Shown one piece after another: positions 18,130 to 26,874 of a DNA stretch of 64,000 bases; positions within the stretch are counted from its first letter, which is position 1; each line of letters starts with the position of its first letter. A program made the translations under genes and the position numbers. The stretch comes from Trichormus sp. NMC-1 (lineage in GTDB: Bacteria > Cyanobacteriota > Cyanobacteriia > Cyanobacteriales > Nostocaceae). The notes beneath the pieces were generated by a model. It was given only the letters and a program-made list of their open reading frames with translations. It searched no databases and had not been told where the DNA came from. The stretch is from NCBI RefSeq assembly GCF_001858025.1, contig NZ_LZQD01000007.1, positions 97,879 to 161,878 of the forward strand, read 5' to 3'.

Positions 18130-18759
18130 CTACTCTTCCGTTTGATGTTTAACTTCGCGGGACTCCAACCAAATGGGTACAGCAATCACAGCAACTAAGA
18201 TAAGTAACGCCAAAATTGCAAATTTACTTACCCAAGCAACTAATTGTTCTAGGGAAATAATTCTCCCCGCGAAAAAAGCTAAAGTCACCATCACACTAGC
18301 CCAAGTAGTCGCCCCAGCAACGTTATAAATCAGGAATTTGCCAAAGGGCATTTCCGCTATCCCCGCAAGTGGTGAAGCAAAAATTCGCAATAAGGCAAAA
18401 AAGCGCCCAAAAAATACAGCTTTAGCGGCATTTTCAGTAAATTGTTCTTTAATACTCAGTAGTCGCGCTTCAGATATGCGGAATATATTCCCCACTTGTA
18501 GCAAGAAAGGCCAACCACCAACCCTACCAATCCAATAGCCGCAATTACCGCCAATTACAGCACCTGCAACAGCGTCACCGAGAACCAGCCAGTAATTTAG
18601 TTCATCACTGCCAGCCAGAAAACCGCCTACTAAAGTTACGGTTTCACCAGGAAGAGGAATGCCCAAATTCTCTAGCAAAATTCCTAAAAAAATTGCCCAA
18701 TAACCGTAATTACGAGCAATTTCTTGGATGTTTTCTAGTGAAATTAGCTCAAGAGACAT
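18130..18759 (-). CDS. DedA family membrane protein
   Basis: 209 residues with several hydrophobic segments and the VTT/SNARE-associated core. NLGIPLPGETVTLVGGFLAG near the N-terminus and the later FFGRFFALLRIFASPLAGIA carry the family's conserved Gly, Pro and Arg residues. DedA proteins act in membrane phospholipid flipping and envelope homeostasis. The last 40 residues form a final transmembrane helix followed by a charged tail. It is monocistronic here and convergent with argG. Confidence 0.93.
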   Translation of the reverse strand: MSLELISLENIQEIARNYGYWAIFLGILLENLGIPLPGETVTLVGGFLAGSDELNYWLVLGDAVAGAVIGGNCGYWIGRVGGWPFLLQVGNIFRISEARLLSIKEQFTENAAKAVFFGRFFALLRIFASPLAGIAEMPFGKFLIYNVAGATTWASVMVTLAFFAGRIISLEQLVAWVSKFAILALLILVAVIAVPIWLESREVKHQTEE

Positions 18760-19443
18760 CCAACACCGCCGACTTTACAAATTTTTACTTTTACTATATC
18801 TTTGCTTGTTTTTGGTTAGGGTGTCAATGAAAACGCTACAAGAAGTCATCGGTTTTGAGTTTTATTTGCCTTCAGCGGTAGGTTGAGGGTTGAGGGCAGA
18901 AGGAAATCTTGAAGAAGAATTCAGGAGTCAGAATTCAGGAGTCAGAATGCAATCAGTGCAGGATTCAGATCCGCCACTGATTGTTCGCCCTTGGCGTTCC
19001 CGTTCACGAAGTGTCCCTCCGGGAAGGGTAGACCACCAAATTTTCAATTTGGTGGGGGTCTTAAACCCGTTTATTCATGCGCCAGTCGGACAAAATACCC
19101 AACTGACTCCTGACTCCTGAATTCTGTTCGATAAATTTTTAGATCAGCCTACCTGGCTGCAAAAATATTGTTCCCGTTTACTTATCAAAAAAATTATAAT
19201 AATTCTTACTTTTTATAAAAATTTCGTAACAGATAAATTTGCTACCGAAATTACCAGGATATTATGCTTATATTGAGAGAATCTATCATAAATTATACGA
19301 GATAAATACTGTATCAACTTAGATCGACTATAATTGCGATAAGTCCCGAACAATCGGTTTACATCAGTATATTTACTGTTGAGCAAAAACAGTATTAATG
19401 AAAACTCCTTTTTTCATAGCGTTTCAACTACACACTTAAATTC
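18760..19443. other. 684-base repeat-rich intergenic region
   Basis: No gene supported; a 76-codon open frame at 18890 is made of repeat sequence. The region holds an inverted pair of AATTCAGGAGTCAG repeats (18916-18948 and 19101-19126), a palindrome CCACCAAATTTTCAATTTGG near 19032-19053, and AT-rich sequence before the STAS gene. Confidence 0.6.
18916..19126. repeat. long inverted repeat of GAATTCAGGAGTCAG units
   Basis: Two direct copies of AGAATTCAGGAGTCAG on the left (18916-18948) face the reverse complement at 19101-19126. About 150 bases lie between, including a 'CCCTCCGGGAAGGG' hairpin and the CCACCAAATT palindrome. A related CAGGAGTCAGGAGT sequence occurs at the start of the window (about 10-25), so the unit is dispersed. 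Confidence 0.7.
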
Positions 19444-19773
19444 ATGACTATTACACAAGAACGTCAAGTAATTTTGTTTAAACCCCAAGGAAGTATAGAC
19501 TTAGAGGGAGGTACAGCCTTAAGCGAACAGATGGCTAGAGTGAATCCCCAGTCTCAGCAACTCTGGGTTATTGATCTAGCAGAAGTGGATTTCATGGATA
19601 GTTGTGGGTTAGTCCCCCTTGTTAAAGGGCTGAAAGCTGTGCGTGAAAGTGGTTGTCGCTTAGTTCTTTGCAACGTCAAAGCCCCTGTTAGGTTAATTTT
19701 GGAACTCACTCACTTAGATTCAGTGTTTGAGATATTTAACAGTTACGAAGATATATTCTCTGGCGTTAATTAA
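19444..19773 (+). CDS. STAS domain protein (anti-sigma factor antagonist-like)
   Basis: 109 residues, a single STAS domain. The motif VDFMDSCGL places the phosphorylatable serine at position 53; cysteine follows where serine is common. Such proteins bind an anti-sigma factor or switch kinase and are regulated by serine phosphorylation. The layout (QGSIDLEGG strand, then LAEVDFMDSCG, then CRLVLCNV and LDSVFEIF) covers the whole fold, so it is complete. No kinase or phosphatase partner lies nearby. It is monocistronic, followed by a terminator. Confidence 0.93.
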   Translation: MTITQERQVILFKPQGSIDLEGGTALSEQMARVNPQSQQLWVIDLAEVDFMDSCGLVPLVKGLKAVRESGCRLVLCNVKAPVRLILELTHLDSVFEIFNSYEDIFSGVN

Positions 19774-19819
19774 CGGTTAAGTCTGGTACTATTTAGCTAA
19801 ATCTCAATGTTCTTGACAC

Positions 19820-19850
19820 TCTCCGGGCTAAAGCCACGGAGATTATTTTT
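19820..19850 (+). terminator. terminator of the STAS gene
   Basis: CTCCGGGCT / AGCCACGGAG stem with one bulge, followed by ATTATTTTT. It lies 47 bases after the stop codon. Confidence 0.7.
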
Positions 19851-19865
19851 GGTTCAACGAATTCA

Positions 19866-19890
19866 CTTACACCATTTTGGATGGTGTAAG
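19866..19890. repeat. perfect 10-bp hairpin
   Basis: CTTACACCAT and ATGGTGTAAG are separated by five bases. It lies shortly after the STAS-gene terminator and has no T run of its own. Confidence 0.6.
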
Positions 19891-20015
19891 ATTTGCTGGA
19901 TAAGGTTTTCTCTCTTGGTATTAGTTTAACTTCCAGAGGCTTATATACCCTAAAGCGAAATCATTGCCCATTCCTAGATATTTCCGTAAGAAAGCGTTTA
20001 ATTCTGATATGCGTT

Positions 20016-20144
20016 TTATACCAATTTAATGTGAGCTTGCATAGAATCATGAAACCCATTAACTCTTGTGTATTTATCTGCGTGCATCTGTGGTAGTTGT
20101 CCTTGAAACCTTATTCTATGCAGCTTCAGATTAAATTGGTGTTA
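20016..20144. repeat. MITE-like element with ACCAATTTAAT terminal repeats
   Basis: 129 bases. The ends are imperfect inverted repeats of about 28 bases: the left begins TTATACCAATTTAAT and includes GCATAGAAT; the right includes ATTCTATGC and ends ATTAAATTGGTGTTA. There is no coding capacity. It fills much of the gene-free 19774-20169. A smaller relative lies at 22353-22426. Confidence 0.72.
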
Positions 20145-20169
20145 GTGGAATGGTGTTAAAGAGAATACA

Positions 20170-20730
20170 TTATGCATTCTGGGGAGCGGACATATTACTT
20201 TGTCCAGATATAGTACTAGAGAAGTTTGGTAAATCAATACCACTGTGACTTGCGTGACGAGTTTTTAGTGCTAACCTGTAACTCACACTTTGCAGTTCTG
20301 CCTGTAGTTGCCTATTTTCTCGTTGGAGAATTCCAACCTTATCTCTCACCGGAGCCATGCGTTCCTCAAATTTACGACGGTAAATTTGGGGCAATTCTTG
20401 CACAACTTGCTCTAACATTCGACTACGATCAGTTAGTTCTTGGACTGACTGTCGCAATTGGTGAATTTCGGTATCACGAGATGTAATTTGCTCTTGATAG
20501 AACGTTACCTGTTGTTCAACAGCTTGGAGTTGCTCTCTTAACGCCTCTAATTGACTCAAATCGCACTCAGACTCAGACCGTTGAGGGATAAAATTGGTAT
20601 TACCCTTTACTAGCCGGAATAGTTCTTGAGATAGCTGTTGCACTAATTGATCTCGAAGTTGCAACTCTTGGTGCAACTGGGATATTTCAGTAGATAAAGC
20701 TTGGGTGTTGGGTGTGTCAGATTGGCTCAC
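20170..20730 (-). CDS. cyanobacterial coiled-coil protein (Npun_F5560-like)
   Basis: 186 residues, almost entirely a long coiled coil rich in Gln, Glu and Leu (about 10-155) with few charged breaks. A Ser/Asn-rich disordered tail ends in NMSAPQNA. No catalytic motif, membrane segment or signal peptide is present. It resembles a small conserved cyanobacterial family I recall as Npun_F5560; that identification is from memory. It is separated by 345 bases from rpsF, upstream on the same strand, so it is probably expressed independently. A structural or scaffold role is possible but unproven. Confidence 0.85.
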   Translation of the reverse strand: MSQSDTPNTQALSTEISQLHQELQLRDQLVQQLSQELFRLVKGNTNFIPQRSESECDLSQLEALREQLQAVEQQVTFYQEQITSRDTEIHQLRQSVQELTDRSRMLEQVVQELPQIYRRKFEERMAPVRDKVGILQRENRQLQAELQSVSYRLALKTRHASHSGIDLPNFSSTISGQSNMSAPQNA

Positions 20731-21075
20731 AGTGGATTACATCTTTTAGGTATAACTGCGATAATAGTTCCAAAAAACATAGACAAATATCTCATGCCTT
20801 TCGTTTGCCGGGAATAACCCCAACAGGGCGAACTACAACGCCCCCTATCCCTAGACTAAACGCTGTCGGGACTACTTTACGTAAAATATTCAAACTACCA
20901 CCGCATTAATTTACGAAAAACATATCTCACTTAAGAGAAATTGACAAGTGTTAAAATACACAAATTTCCCTAAAAGTGAATTACACGATAGGACAGGTGT
21001 TTTGCCTGTCCTACAATGAATATCTATTCTTTAGCGTTTGATCGGGAAAATCCGGGAGGACTTATCACCAGAAGT
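20731..21075. other. 345-base intergenic region between rpsF and the coiled-coil gene
   Basis: No gene seen on either strand. It contains a perfect 9-bp hairpin, TAGGACAGG / CCTGTCCTA, at 20989-21013, downstream of rpsF. That hairpin lacks a T run on the minus strand, so it is at best a weak terminator; it resembles a dispersed repeat. Confidence 0.5.
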
Positions 21076-21402
21076 TTAAGCGGCGACAGCCTCTGTAGCT
21101 GATTCTTCTTCCTTGATTTCTTGCTTAATAGTCAGATAGCGAATCACTTCTTCACTCAACCGCATGGCGCGTTCCAGGGGAGCGATCGCAGTTGCCGGGG
21201 CTGAGTAGTTAAATTGGATGTAGATGCCATCACGATGCCTGTTGATTTCATAAGCAAGACGGCGCTTACCACGATTTTGAATTTCTACCTTTTCAGCACC
21301 TTGTTCAGTCAACAAGTTCTGGTATTTGGTAACTGCTTGATCTACCTGCTCATCTCCCAAATCAGGACGCAGGATGTACATTGTTTCGTAAACTGTGGTC
21401 AT
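21076..21402 (-). CDS. rpsF: 30S ribosomal protein S6
   Basis: 108 residues. It starts [20 protein letters not shown] and continues with [19 protein letters not shown], the strand that contacts S18 and the 16S rRNA, and [13 protein letters not shown] near the end. A short Glu/Ala tail follows. No rpsR or ssb lies next to it; in cyanobacteria rpsF is often separate from rpsR, so this is not odd. Confidence 0.97.
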   Translation of the reverse strand: MTTVYETMYILRPDLGDEQVDQAVTKYQNLLTEQGAEKVEIQNRGKRRLAYEINRHRDGIYIQFNYSAPATAIAPLERAMRLSEEVIRYLTIKQEIKEEESATEAVAA

Positions 21403-21581
21403 ATATTTTTGCTCACCTTATGGACAAAAAGGCCGCTAATGATATTTTTATACAAACATAGTAAAATGCTACTGATAAAAATAAACATAAGCAACAAGGA
21501 ACTATAATCTTACCAGTTTTCAATTTAAATCATTAGCCAAAGAAGCCGAATTTTGGATCTCTAAGGATAATAATCAAGGTT

Positions 21582-22355
21582 ATGGCGCAGCGCTATGTGC
21601 GAGTTAAAAGTCAAGAAGGACAAATTTATTATGGGTTGCTGCAATTGTCCCTCAACGTGGAGGTTCTAGACGCTCCACCTTGGTTGGATGGTCAACCCAC
21701 GGATGTAATCTTGGAACCGGACAAATACCAAATCCTGGCTCCCTGTTCTCCCTCTAAAATTGTGGCCGTAGGCAAGAATTATGCAGACCATGCAGCCGAA
21801 ATGGGAACTACCGTACCGGTTGAACCGCTGATTTTCCTCAAGCCGCCCACAACTATCATTGCTTCGGAAATAGAAATTAAGTATCCTCACCAGTCACAAC
21901 GAGTAGACTATGAAGGCGAGTTGGCTTTAGTGATTGGCGATCGCACCTGTGACTGTACACCAGAACAAGCACAAACTAAGATTTGGGGTTACACCATTGC
22001 TAATGATGTTACAGCCAGGGATTTACAAAAAAACGACGCTCAATGGACAAGAGCCAAAGGTTTTGATACATTCTGTCCTTTGGGTCCTTGGATTGTCCGA
22101 GAATTAAATCCAGGAGCCAGATTACAGACATTTTTGAATGACGATCCCCATCCAGTCCAATCGGCCTGTATTGATCAGATGGTTTTTTCCCCAGATTTTT
22201 TAGTGTCTTATATCAGTCAAGTGATGACACTTTTACCTGGAGATATTGTGCTAACAGGTACACCCTTTGGCGTTGGTCCCTTAAATATAGGCGATCGCAT
22301 CCGGATAGAAATTGAAGGTATTGGTCGCCTAGAAAATACCGTCGTAGCCCGTTAA
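21582..22355 (+). CDS. fumarylacetoacetate hydrolase family protein
   Basis: 257 residues. The catalytic FAH fold is marked by VGKNYADHAAEMG, the metal-binding VDYEGELALVIG, TIANDVTARDLQ, and the C-terminal LLPGDIVLTGTPFGVGP. Family members cleave or decarboxylate carbon-carbon bonds in 2-keto acids (for example oxaloacetate decarboxylase or acylpyruvase). The exact substrate cannot be read here. The N-terminal 60 residues are the small accessory domain of bacterial FAHD1-like proteins. It stands alone, divergent from rpsF. Confidence 0.95.
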   Translation: MAQRYVRVKSQEGQIYYGLLQLSLNVEVLDAPPWLDGQPTDVILEPDKYQILAPCSPSKIVAVGKNYADHAAEMGTTVPVEPLIFLKPPTTIIASEIEIKYPHQSQRVDYEGELALVIGDRTCDCTPEQAQTKIWGYTIANDVTARDLQKNDAQWTRAKGFDTFCPLGPWIVRELNPGARLQTFLNDDPHPVQSACIDQMVFSPDFLVSYISQVMTLLPGDIVLTGTPFGVGPLNIGDRIRIEIEGIGRLENTVVAR

Positions 22356-22426
22356 TACCAAGTTTCAGATTTTGGGAACAGCTTATTCTCAAAACTGTGA
22401 AGCCAAAATCAAAAATTGGTATTAAC
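22353..22426. repeat. short MITE-like palindrome, TAATACCAA ends
   Basis: Starts TAATACCAAGTTTCAGATTT and ends AAAAATTGGTATTA, with CAGATTTTGG / CCAAAATC as inner arms. The left end overlaps the stop codon of the FAH gene. Its terminal ACCAA resembles the element at 20016-20144. Confidence 0.65.
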
Positions 22427-22427
22427 C

Positions 22428-22907
22428 CTAACGCACTTGCATATAAACAGCATCAGAAATGGCTGGTATTTCTGCATAGCGCCCCATCAGAGACTGGAAT
22501 ACAGAATAGACAACGGATGCCACTATACCTAAAAAGATGGTATTGGCTAGAGTTTCTATAGCAAACCCAGCACCAGGAACCGGAGTCAAAATTCGCAGTA
22601 GTATGGAACACAAAAATATAACAATATCTAAAAGAATTGCTTGCATTGTGTTGAAACGAATGAAGTGATTGATTTTTTCATTTCTCACCACTAAGATAAA
22701 CAAAGCGAAAAACACAATTATTTGACCAATTTGCCCTAAACTACCGTAAATAAATAGGACTGGTTGCAGCGGTAGAAGCAAAACTGTGAGTATTGGAAAT
22801 TGTCTCAACAAAAAGCTACCAAAGACTAAACTGTCAATTAGAGGCAGCAAATAAGGTAAAGAAGCAAAAATTCGGTCGGGAACCGTAGTAGATCCGCGTA
22901 AAGACAT
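22428..22907 (-). CDS. Tic20 family protein
   Basis: 159 residues with four predicted transmembrane segments (about 17-35, 42-58, 62-76, 88-106, with the last region 117-138). It begins MSLRGSTTVPDRIFASLPYL and contains IRFNTMQAILLDI, both typical of cyanobacterial Tic20-like proteins. Tic20 is a core subunit of the chloroplast inner-envelope import channel; the role of the cyanobacterial homologue is not settled. The start codon is preceded by AGGA with 9 bases spacing, and that AGGA lies in one arm of a perfect hairpin. Confidence 0.93.
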   Translation of the reverse strand: MSLRGSTTVPDRIFASLPYLLPLIDSLVFGSFLLRQFPILTVLLLPLQPVLFIYGSLGQIGQIIVFFALFILVVRNEKINHFIRFNTMQAILLDIVIFLCSILLRILTPVPGAGFAIETLANTIFLGIVASVVYSVFQSLMGRYAEIPAISDAVYMQVR

Positions 22908-22961
22908 ATAGCGTTATCCTGTAGCTGGAATTTCAATAGCTATTTGAGCCTAGGATAACGC
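22908..22961 (-). promoter_or_regulatory. leader hairpin that can mask the Tic20-gene ribosome site
   Basis: On the minus strand GCGTTATCCT (22961-22952) pairs perfectly with AGGATAACGC (22920-22911). The second arm contains the AGGA that would serve as Shine-Dalgarno for the ATG at 22907. Folding would hide the ribosome site. Confidence 0.55.
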
Positions 22962-22989
22962 AGCTGCTTGATATTGCTCAAAAATTAGA

Positions 22990-23187
22990 TTATTTTACAT
23001 TGGCAATCCTAAAACCCATTACACACTCATACTGCTCTGGGTGCTGTTCAGTTAATTGGCGAATCGCTTGACCACAGCGCAGTTGACCCCCACCCCAGCG
23101 GGGTTGACCGCTACCATTAGCAAGCAAACAAGACTGGCAAACCTGTTCAGGGGCAAGGATTTGCTCGTCCATTAAAATTACTAACAT
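22990..23187 (-). CDS. small Cys-containing protein, function unknown
   Basis: 65 residues. Coding is supported by a near-perfect AGGAGG 8 bases before the ATG, the best ribosome site in this part of the window. CQSC at 17-20 with later Cys at 38 and 55 could form a metal site, near GGGQLRCGQAIRQL. No named family was recognised; similar short proteins occur in other cyanobacteria as far as I recall. It lies 82 bases upstream of the Tic20-like gene on the same strand, and may be co-transcribed. Confidence 0.75.
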   Translation of the reverse strand: MLVILMDEQILAPEQVCQSCLLANGSGQPRWGGGQLRCGQAIRQLTEQHPEQYECVMGFRIANVK

Positions 23188-23582
23188 CTCAATCCCTCCT
23201 GTAAATCCTCATTGCTACCCACATTTAACTTCGGAGAGGGTCAACTTTGTAGATACTAAAAGGGTGATGTGCAACAGACCCGCCAAAGTCTACACATTTT
23301 ACATTTTGATGATTTTCTTTGGTGGAAAATGCCAACTGAGCCGCCTAAATCGCTCTTTTAAGCACAACATGGATGTGGACAGCAGAAAGTTGCTCACCGC
23401 ACCCTACTTTATTGTATATTATCTATCCTAGAGATTTAGTTTTTTAGTAAAAAGTAATACCAATTCTAATATCAACCTTGATTCGTGCCAAATGATTTAG
23501 GATTGCTATATTCAGACTGTTACTTCGATGTTGCTACCAACCAACATCTAGAATTTCACCAATTTGGACAAGGATAGTAAAC
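23188..23582. other. 395-base intergenic region before glyA
   Basis: No gene or confident promoter. Contains a lone TAATACCAATT motif (about 23457) resembling a half MITE end. CCAATTTGGACAAGGATA just before glyA resembles the outer arm of the rpsB-tsf element and contains the likely AAGGA ribosome site. No glycine riboswitch pattern was seen. Confidence 0.4.
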
Positions 23583-24866
23583 GTGAATAAGACTAACTCA
23601 GACTTACTTAAATCTGCCGATCCTGCTATTAGCGAGTTAATTAACCAAGAACTCCAGCGTCAACGTGACCACTTAGAATTAATCGCCAGTGAAAACTTTA
23701 CCTCTGCGGCTGTATTAGCGGCTCAAGGTTCTGTTCTCACCAATAAATATGCGGAAGGCTTGCCAGGTAAACGTTATTATGGCGGTTGTGAATTTGTTGA
23801 CAAAATTGAACAAATAGCCATTGACCGTGCTAAACAGCTATTTGGTGCTGCTCATGCCAATGTACAACCCCATTCGGGCGCACAAGCCAATTTTGCAGTT
23901 TTCCTGACCCTACTAGAACCAGGGGACACAATTATGGGCATGGATTTGTCTCACGGGGGACATCTCACCCACGGTTCACCAGTGAATGTATCGGGTAAGT
24001 GGTTCCAAGTCCGTCACTATGGCGTGAGTCAGCAAACAGAACAATTAGATTATGACCAAATCCGCGACTTGGCTTTGAAAGAACGTCCTAAACTGCTGAT
24101 TTGTGGTTATTCTGCTTATCCCCGCGTGATTGATTTTGCAAAATTCCGCAGCATTGCTGATGAAATCGGTGCTTACCTATTAGCAGATATTGCTCACATT
24201 GCTGGTTTAGTTGCCACTGGTCATCATCCTAATCCCCTGTCTTATTGTGATGTAGTCACAACCACTACCCACAAAACTTTGCGTGGTCCAAGAGGTGGTT
24301 TAATTTTGACCCGTGATGCAGAACTTGGTAAAAAACTGGATAAATCAGTTTTCCCTGGAACTCAAGGCGGACCACTAGAACACGTAATTGCTGGCAAAGC
24401 AGTAGCTTTTGGTGAAGCATTGAAGCCAGAGTTTACAACCTATTCTGGTCAAGTAATTGAAAATGCTAGTGCTTTGGCTAATCAATTACAAAAGCGAGGA
24501 TTGAAATTAGTATCTAATGGTACAGATAATCATTTAATGCTAGTAGATTTACAGTCTATCGGCATGACAGGTAAAAAAGCAGATCAACTAGTTAGCACTG
24601 TCAATATTACTGCTAACAAAAATACAGTTCCTTTTGATCCACAATCACCTTTTGTTACTAGTGGTCTCAGGTTAGGTTCTCCGGCCATGACTACAAGAGG
24701 CTTGGGTGTGGCAGAATTTACAGAAATTGGCAATATTATTAGCGATCGCTTGTTATCTCCAGATTCCGATACAGTGACTCTAGAATGTCGGCAACGGGTG
24801 GCAGCATTGTGCGATCGCTTCCCATTGTATCCACACCTCGAAATTCCTGTTCCAGTTCTAGCCTAA
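23583..24866 (+). CDS. glyA: serine hydroxymethyltransferase
   Basis: 427 residues from a GTG start with AAGGA about 9 bases upstream; the length fits the family. It is a PLP enzyme that interconverts serine and glycine with tetrahydrofolate, feeding one-carbon metabolism. The PLP lysine is K231 in [15 protein letters not shown]. Other hallmarks are [30 protein letters not shown] and [12 protein letters not shown]. It is monocistronic, cytoplasmic. Confidence 0.98.
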   Translation: MNKTNSDLLKSADPAISELINQELQRQRDHLELIASENFTSAAVLAAQGSVLTNKYAEGLPGKRYYGGCEFVDKIEQIAIDRAKQLFGAAHANVQPHSGAQANFAVFLTLLEPGDTIMGMDLSHGGHLTHGSPVNVSGKWFQVRHYGVSQQTEQLDYDQIRDLALKERPKLLICGYSAYPRVIDFAKFRSIADEIGAYLLADIAHIAGLVATGHHPNPLSYCDVVTTTTHKTLRGPRGGLILTRDAELGKKLDKSVFPGTQGGPLEHVIAGKAVAFGEALKPEFTTYSGQVIENASALANQLQKRGLKLVSNGTDNHLMLVDLQSIGMTGKKADQLVSTVNITANKNTVPFDPQSPFVTSGLRLGSPAMTTRGLGVAEFTEIGNIISDRLLSPDSDTVTLECRQRVAALCDRFPLYPHLEIPVPVLA

Positions 24867-25092
24867 GCGATTTTAGATTTCGGATTTTGGATTTTCATCT
24901 AAAACGTAAGTTGCTACTTAGGGAAAAGGTGAGTCTGTGCGGTCTTGGGGAGCCAGTCCGTAGGGGTTTCTCCTGCCCGTAGGAGGTGACTCTTGACCGG
25001 AAGACAACAGCGTTTAATCAGCAATTTTACCAATTACCTTTTTCCCTGCCTAAACTAGATAACTAGCAACTTGGGTTAAAATCTAAAATTCC

Positions 25093-26343
25093 ATGAGTGC
25101 AGAAATTATTTGTGTTGGTACTGAATTATTGCTAGGTGATATCCTCAACAGTAATGCTCAATATCTAGCCCAGCAGTTAGCAAAATTAGGCATTCCCCAT
25201 TATTATCAAACTGTGGTAGGGGATAATCCGGAAAGACTCAAGCAAGTGATAGAAATTGCCGCTGCTAGGGTGCAAATTCTGATTTTCACAGGTGGACTTG
25301 GCCCCACACCTGATGACCTGACTTGTGAAACTATCGCTGATTTTTTTGGCGTTCCCTTGGTAGAAGATCCAGAAATTATTGAAGATATAACTGATAAATT
25401 TACCCAACGTGGGCGTGTGATGTCTCCAAGCAACCGCAAACAAGCTTTAATTCCCCAAGGTGCCAAAGTTTTACCCAATCCTACAGGCACAGCACCCGGT
25501 ATTATTTGGCAACCCCGTCCAGGTTTAACTATTTTCACTTTCCCCGGTGTTCCTAGTGAACTTTACCCAATGTGGCAAGAAACAGCCGTACCTTTTCTCA
25601 AAAGTCAGGGTTGGGGTAAGGAAATCATTCATAGCCGCAGTTTAAGATTTTGGGGAATTGGTGAATCAACTTTAGCGGAAAAAGTTTCAGACTACTTGAA
25701 TTTACTTAACCCGACAGTAGCAACCTATGCAGGTAAAGGGGAGGTGAGATTGCGAGTTTCGGCAAAAGCAAGTTCAGAAACTGCTGCGAAGGCTTTAATT
25801 GCACCAATTGAGCAGCAACTGATAGAGATTGCTGGCTTAGATTATTACGGTGCTGATGATGACAACTTGGCTTCTGTGGTGGGTAAGTTGTTGCGGGAGT
25901 CGGGGGAAACTCTCTCAGTGGCTGAATCTTGCACCGGTGGTGGCTTGGGACAAATGTTAACGGATATTTCTGGTAGTTCTGATTACTTTTGGGGTGGGGT
26001 AATTTCTTATGATAATTCGGTCAAGGTTGGGCTGTTGGGGGTTAACCCAGAAGATTTAGATCAATTTGGTGCTGTGAGTAAAACTGTAGCGGCACAAATG
26101 GCTCTTGGTGTGAAAAATCGCTTAGGTACTACTTGGGGTTTAAGTATTACGGGAATTGCCGGTCCGACTGGGGGAACTAATGACAAGCCGGTAGGTTTGG
26201 TGTATATAGGTTTAGCCGGACCAGGATCTGAGGTGACAAGTTTTGAACATCGGTTTGGGACTATTCGTGGTCGGTCTTTAATTCGTCATGTGAGTGCAAA
26301 TGCCGCGTTGGACAATTTACGGCGCAAGTTGTTGACGATGTAG
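25093..26343 (+). CDS. cinA: CinA family competence/damage-inducible protein (CinA)
   Basis: 416 residues, the two-domain form. The N-terminal molybdopterin-binding-like (COG1058) domain shows ICVGTELLLGDILNSNAQYL, FTGGLGPTPDDLT and NPTGTAPG. The C-terminal CinA domain has LSVAESCTGGGLGQML and SITGIAGPTGGTNDKPVG, the nicotinamide-nucleotide amidohydrolase region. In bacteria it is linked to NMN/NAD salvage and ADP-ribose pyrophosphatase activity, and in some to competence. It is monocistronic; the next genes belong to the polysaccharide locus. Confidence 0.96.
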   Translation: MSAEIICVGTELLLGDILNSNAQYLAQQLAKLGIPHYYQTVVGDNPERLKQVIEIAAARVQILIFTGGLGPTPDDLTCETIADFFGVPLVEDPEIIEDITDKFTQRGRVMSPSNRKQALIPQGAKVLPNPTGTAPGIIWQPRPGLTIFTFPGVPSELYPMWQETAVPFLKSQGWGKEIIHSRSLRFWGIGESTLAEKVSDYLNLLNPTVATYAGKGEVRLRVSAKASSETAAKALIAPIEQQLIEIAGLDYYGADDDNLASVVGKLLRESGETLSVAESCTGGGLGQMLTDISGSSDYFWGGVISYDNSVKVGLLGVNPEDLDQFGAVSKTVAAQMALGVKNRLGTTWGLSITGIAGPTGGTNDKPVGLVYIGLAGPGSEVTSFEHRFGTIRGRSLIRHVSANAALDNLRRKLLTM

Positions 26344-26874
26344 GGGAAGCTTTAGGGAGATATTGCGGGAGTAAAGAGGATTTTAGCCTAGTTTCTCTAT
26401 CTTTTAAATAGGTTGGTTTTTTGCGCTAATCTAGTTAGTTTGTTTGTTTGAGGAGTCAGACAAGGCACAAATAATACGCGGGAACTTTTATATCTCTTTG
26501 TGTTCTTGTATAAGTAAGCTCAGGACTTTATAAAGATGAGATGAAGATACTTTTAAGATATGCTTATTCTTTCAGGATTTTTTTATCATTACCTCTTATG
26601 TTTGTGTTGTAGTGAACAATTTAGTGCATACTAGTTTGGATAAATCACATCGTATAATTTTTTAAAAAGGAGCTTTCATTTAGGAAAATACCTATGAGAT
26701 ACTTAGTAATTTTAGACACGCAAAAGATACGCGATAGTAATTATCCTATTATCATTTACAATGTAAGCGTTTGATAATAGGTAATAAAAGATTCAAGAAA
26801 TAACAGATCGGGATTTCAAAAATTTTTTTCCGAATCATCGCTGTCAATATTAAGGAGGTAGGCAATATCCATCT
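26344..26874. other. 531-base leader region of the polysaccharide locus
   Basis: No gene of convincing size. It holds an operator-like dyad (26745-26781) and a 26-codon open frame from an ATG at 26695 with GGAG about 20 bases before it, too far to be convincing. AAGGAGG at 26852-26858 precedes the first glycosyltransferase. It is the probable regulatory region for the 30-kb plus-strand cluster. Confidence 0.5.
26745..26781. promoter_or_regulatory. perfect 10-bp dyad upstream of the polysaccharide genes
   Basis: CCTATTATCA and TGATAATAGG are separated by 17 bases, with outer TTAT/ATAA extending the symmetry loosely. It lies 94 bases before the first start codon. It could be an operator or a leader hairpin. 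Confidence 0.45.

Noticed and set aside
18890-19120. 76-codon plus-strand frame in the repeat-rich spacer
   Set aside because: It consists of CAGGAGTCAG and CCCTCCGGGAAGGG repeat sequence and has no ribosome site.
23188-23582. Glycine riboswitch before glyA
   Set aside because: No paired conserved core of that riboswitch could be seen.
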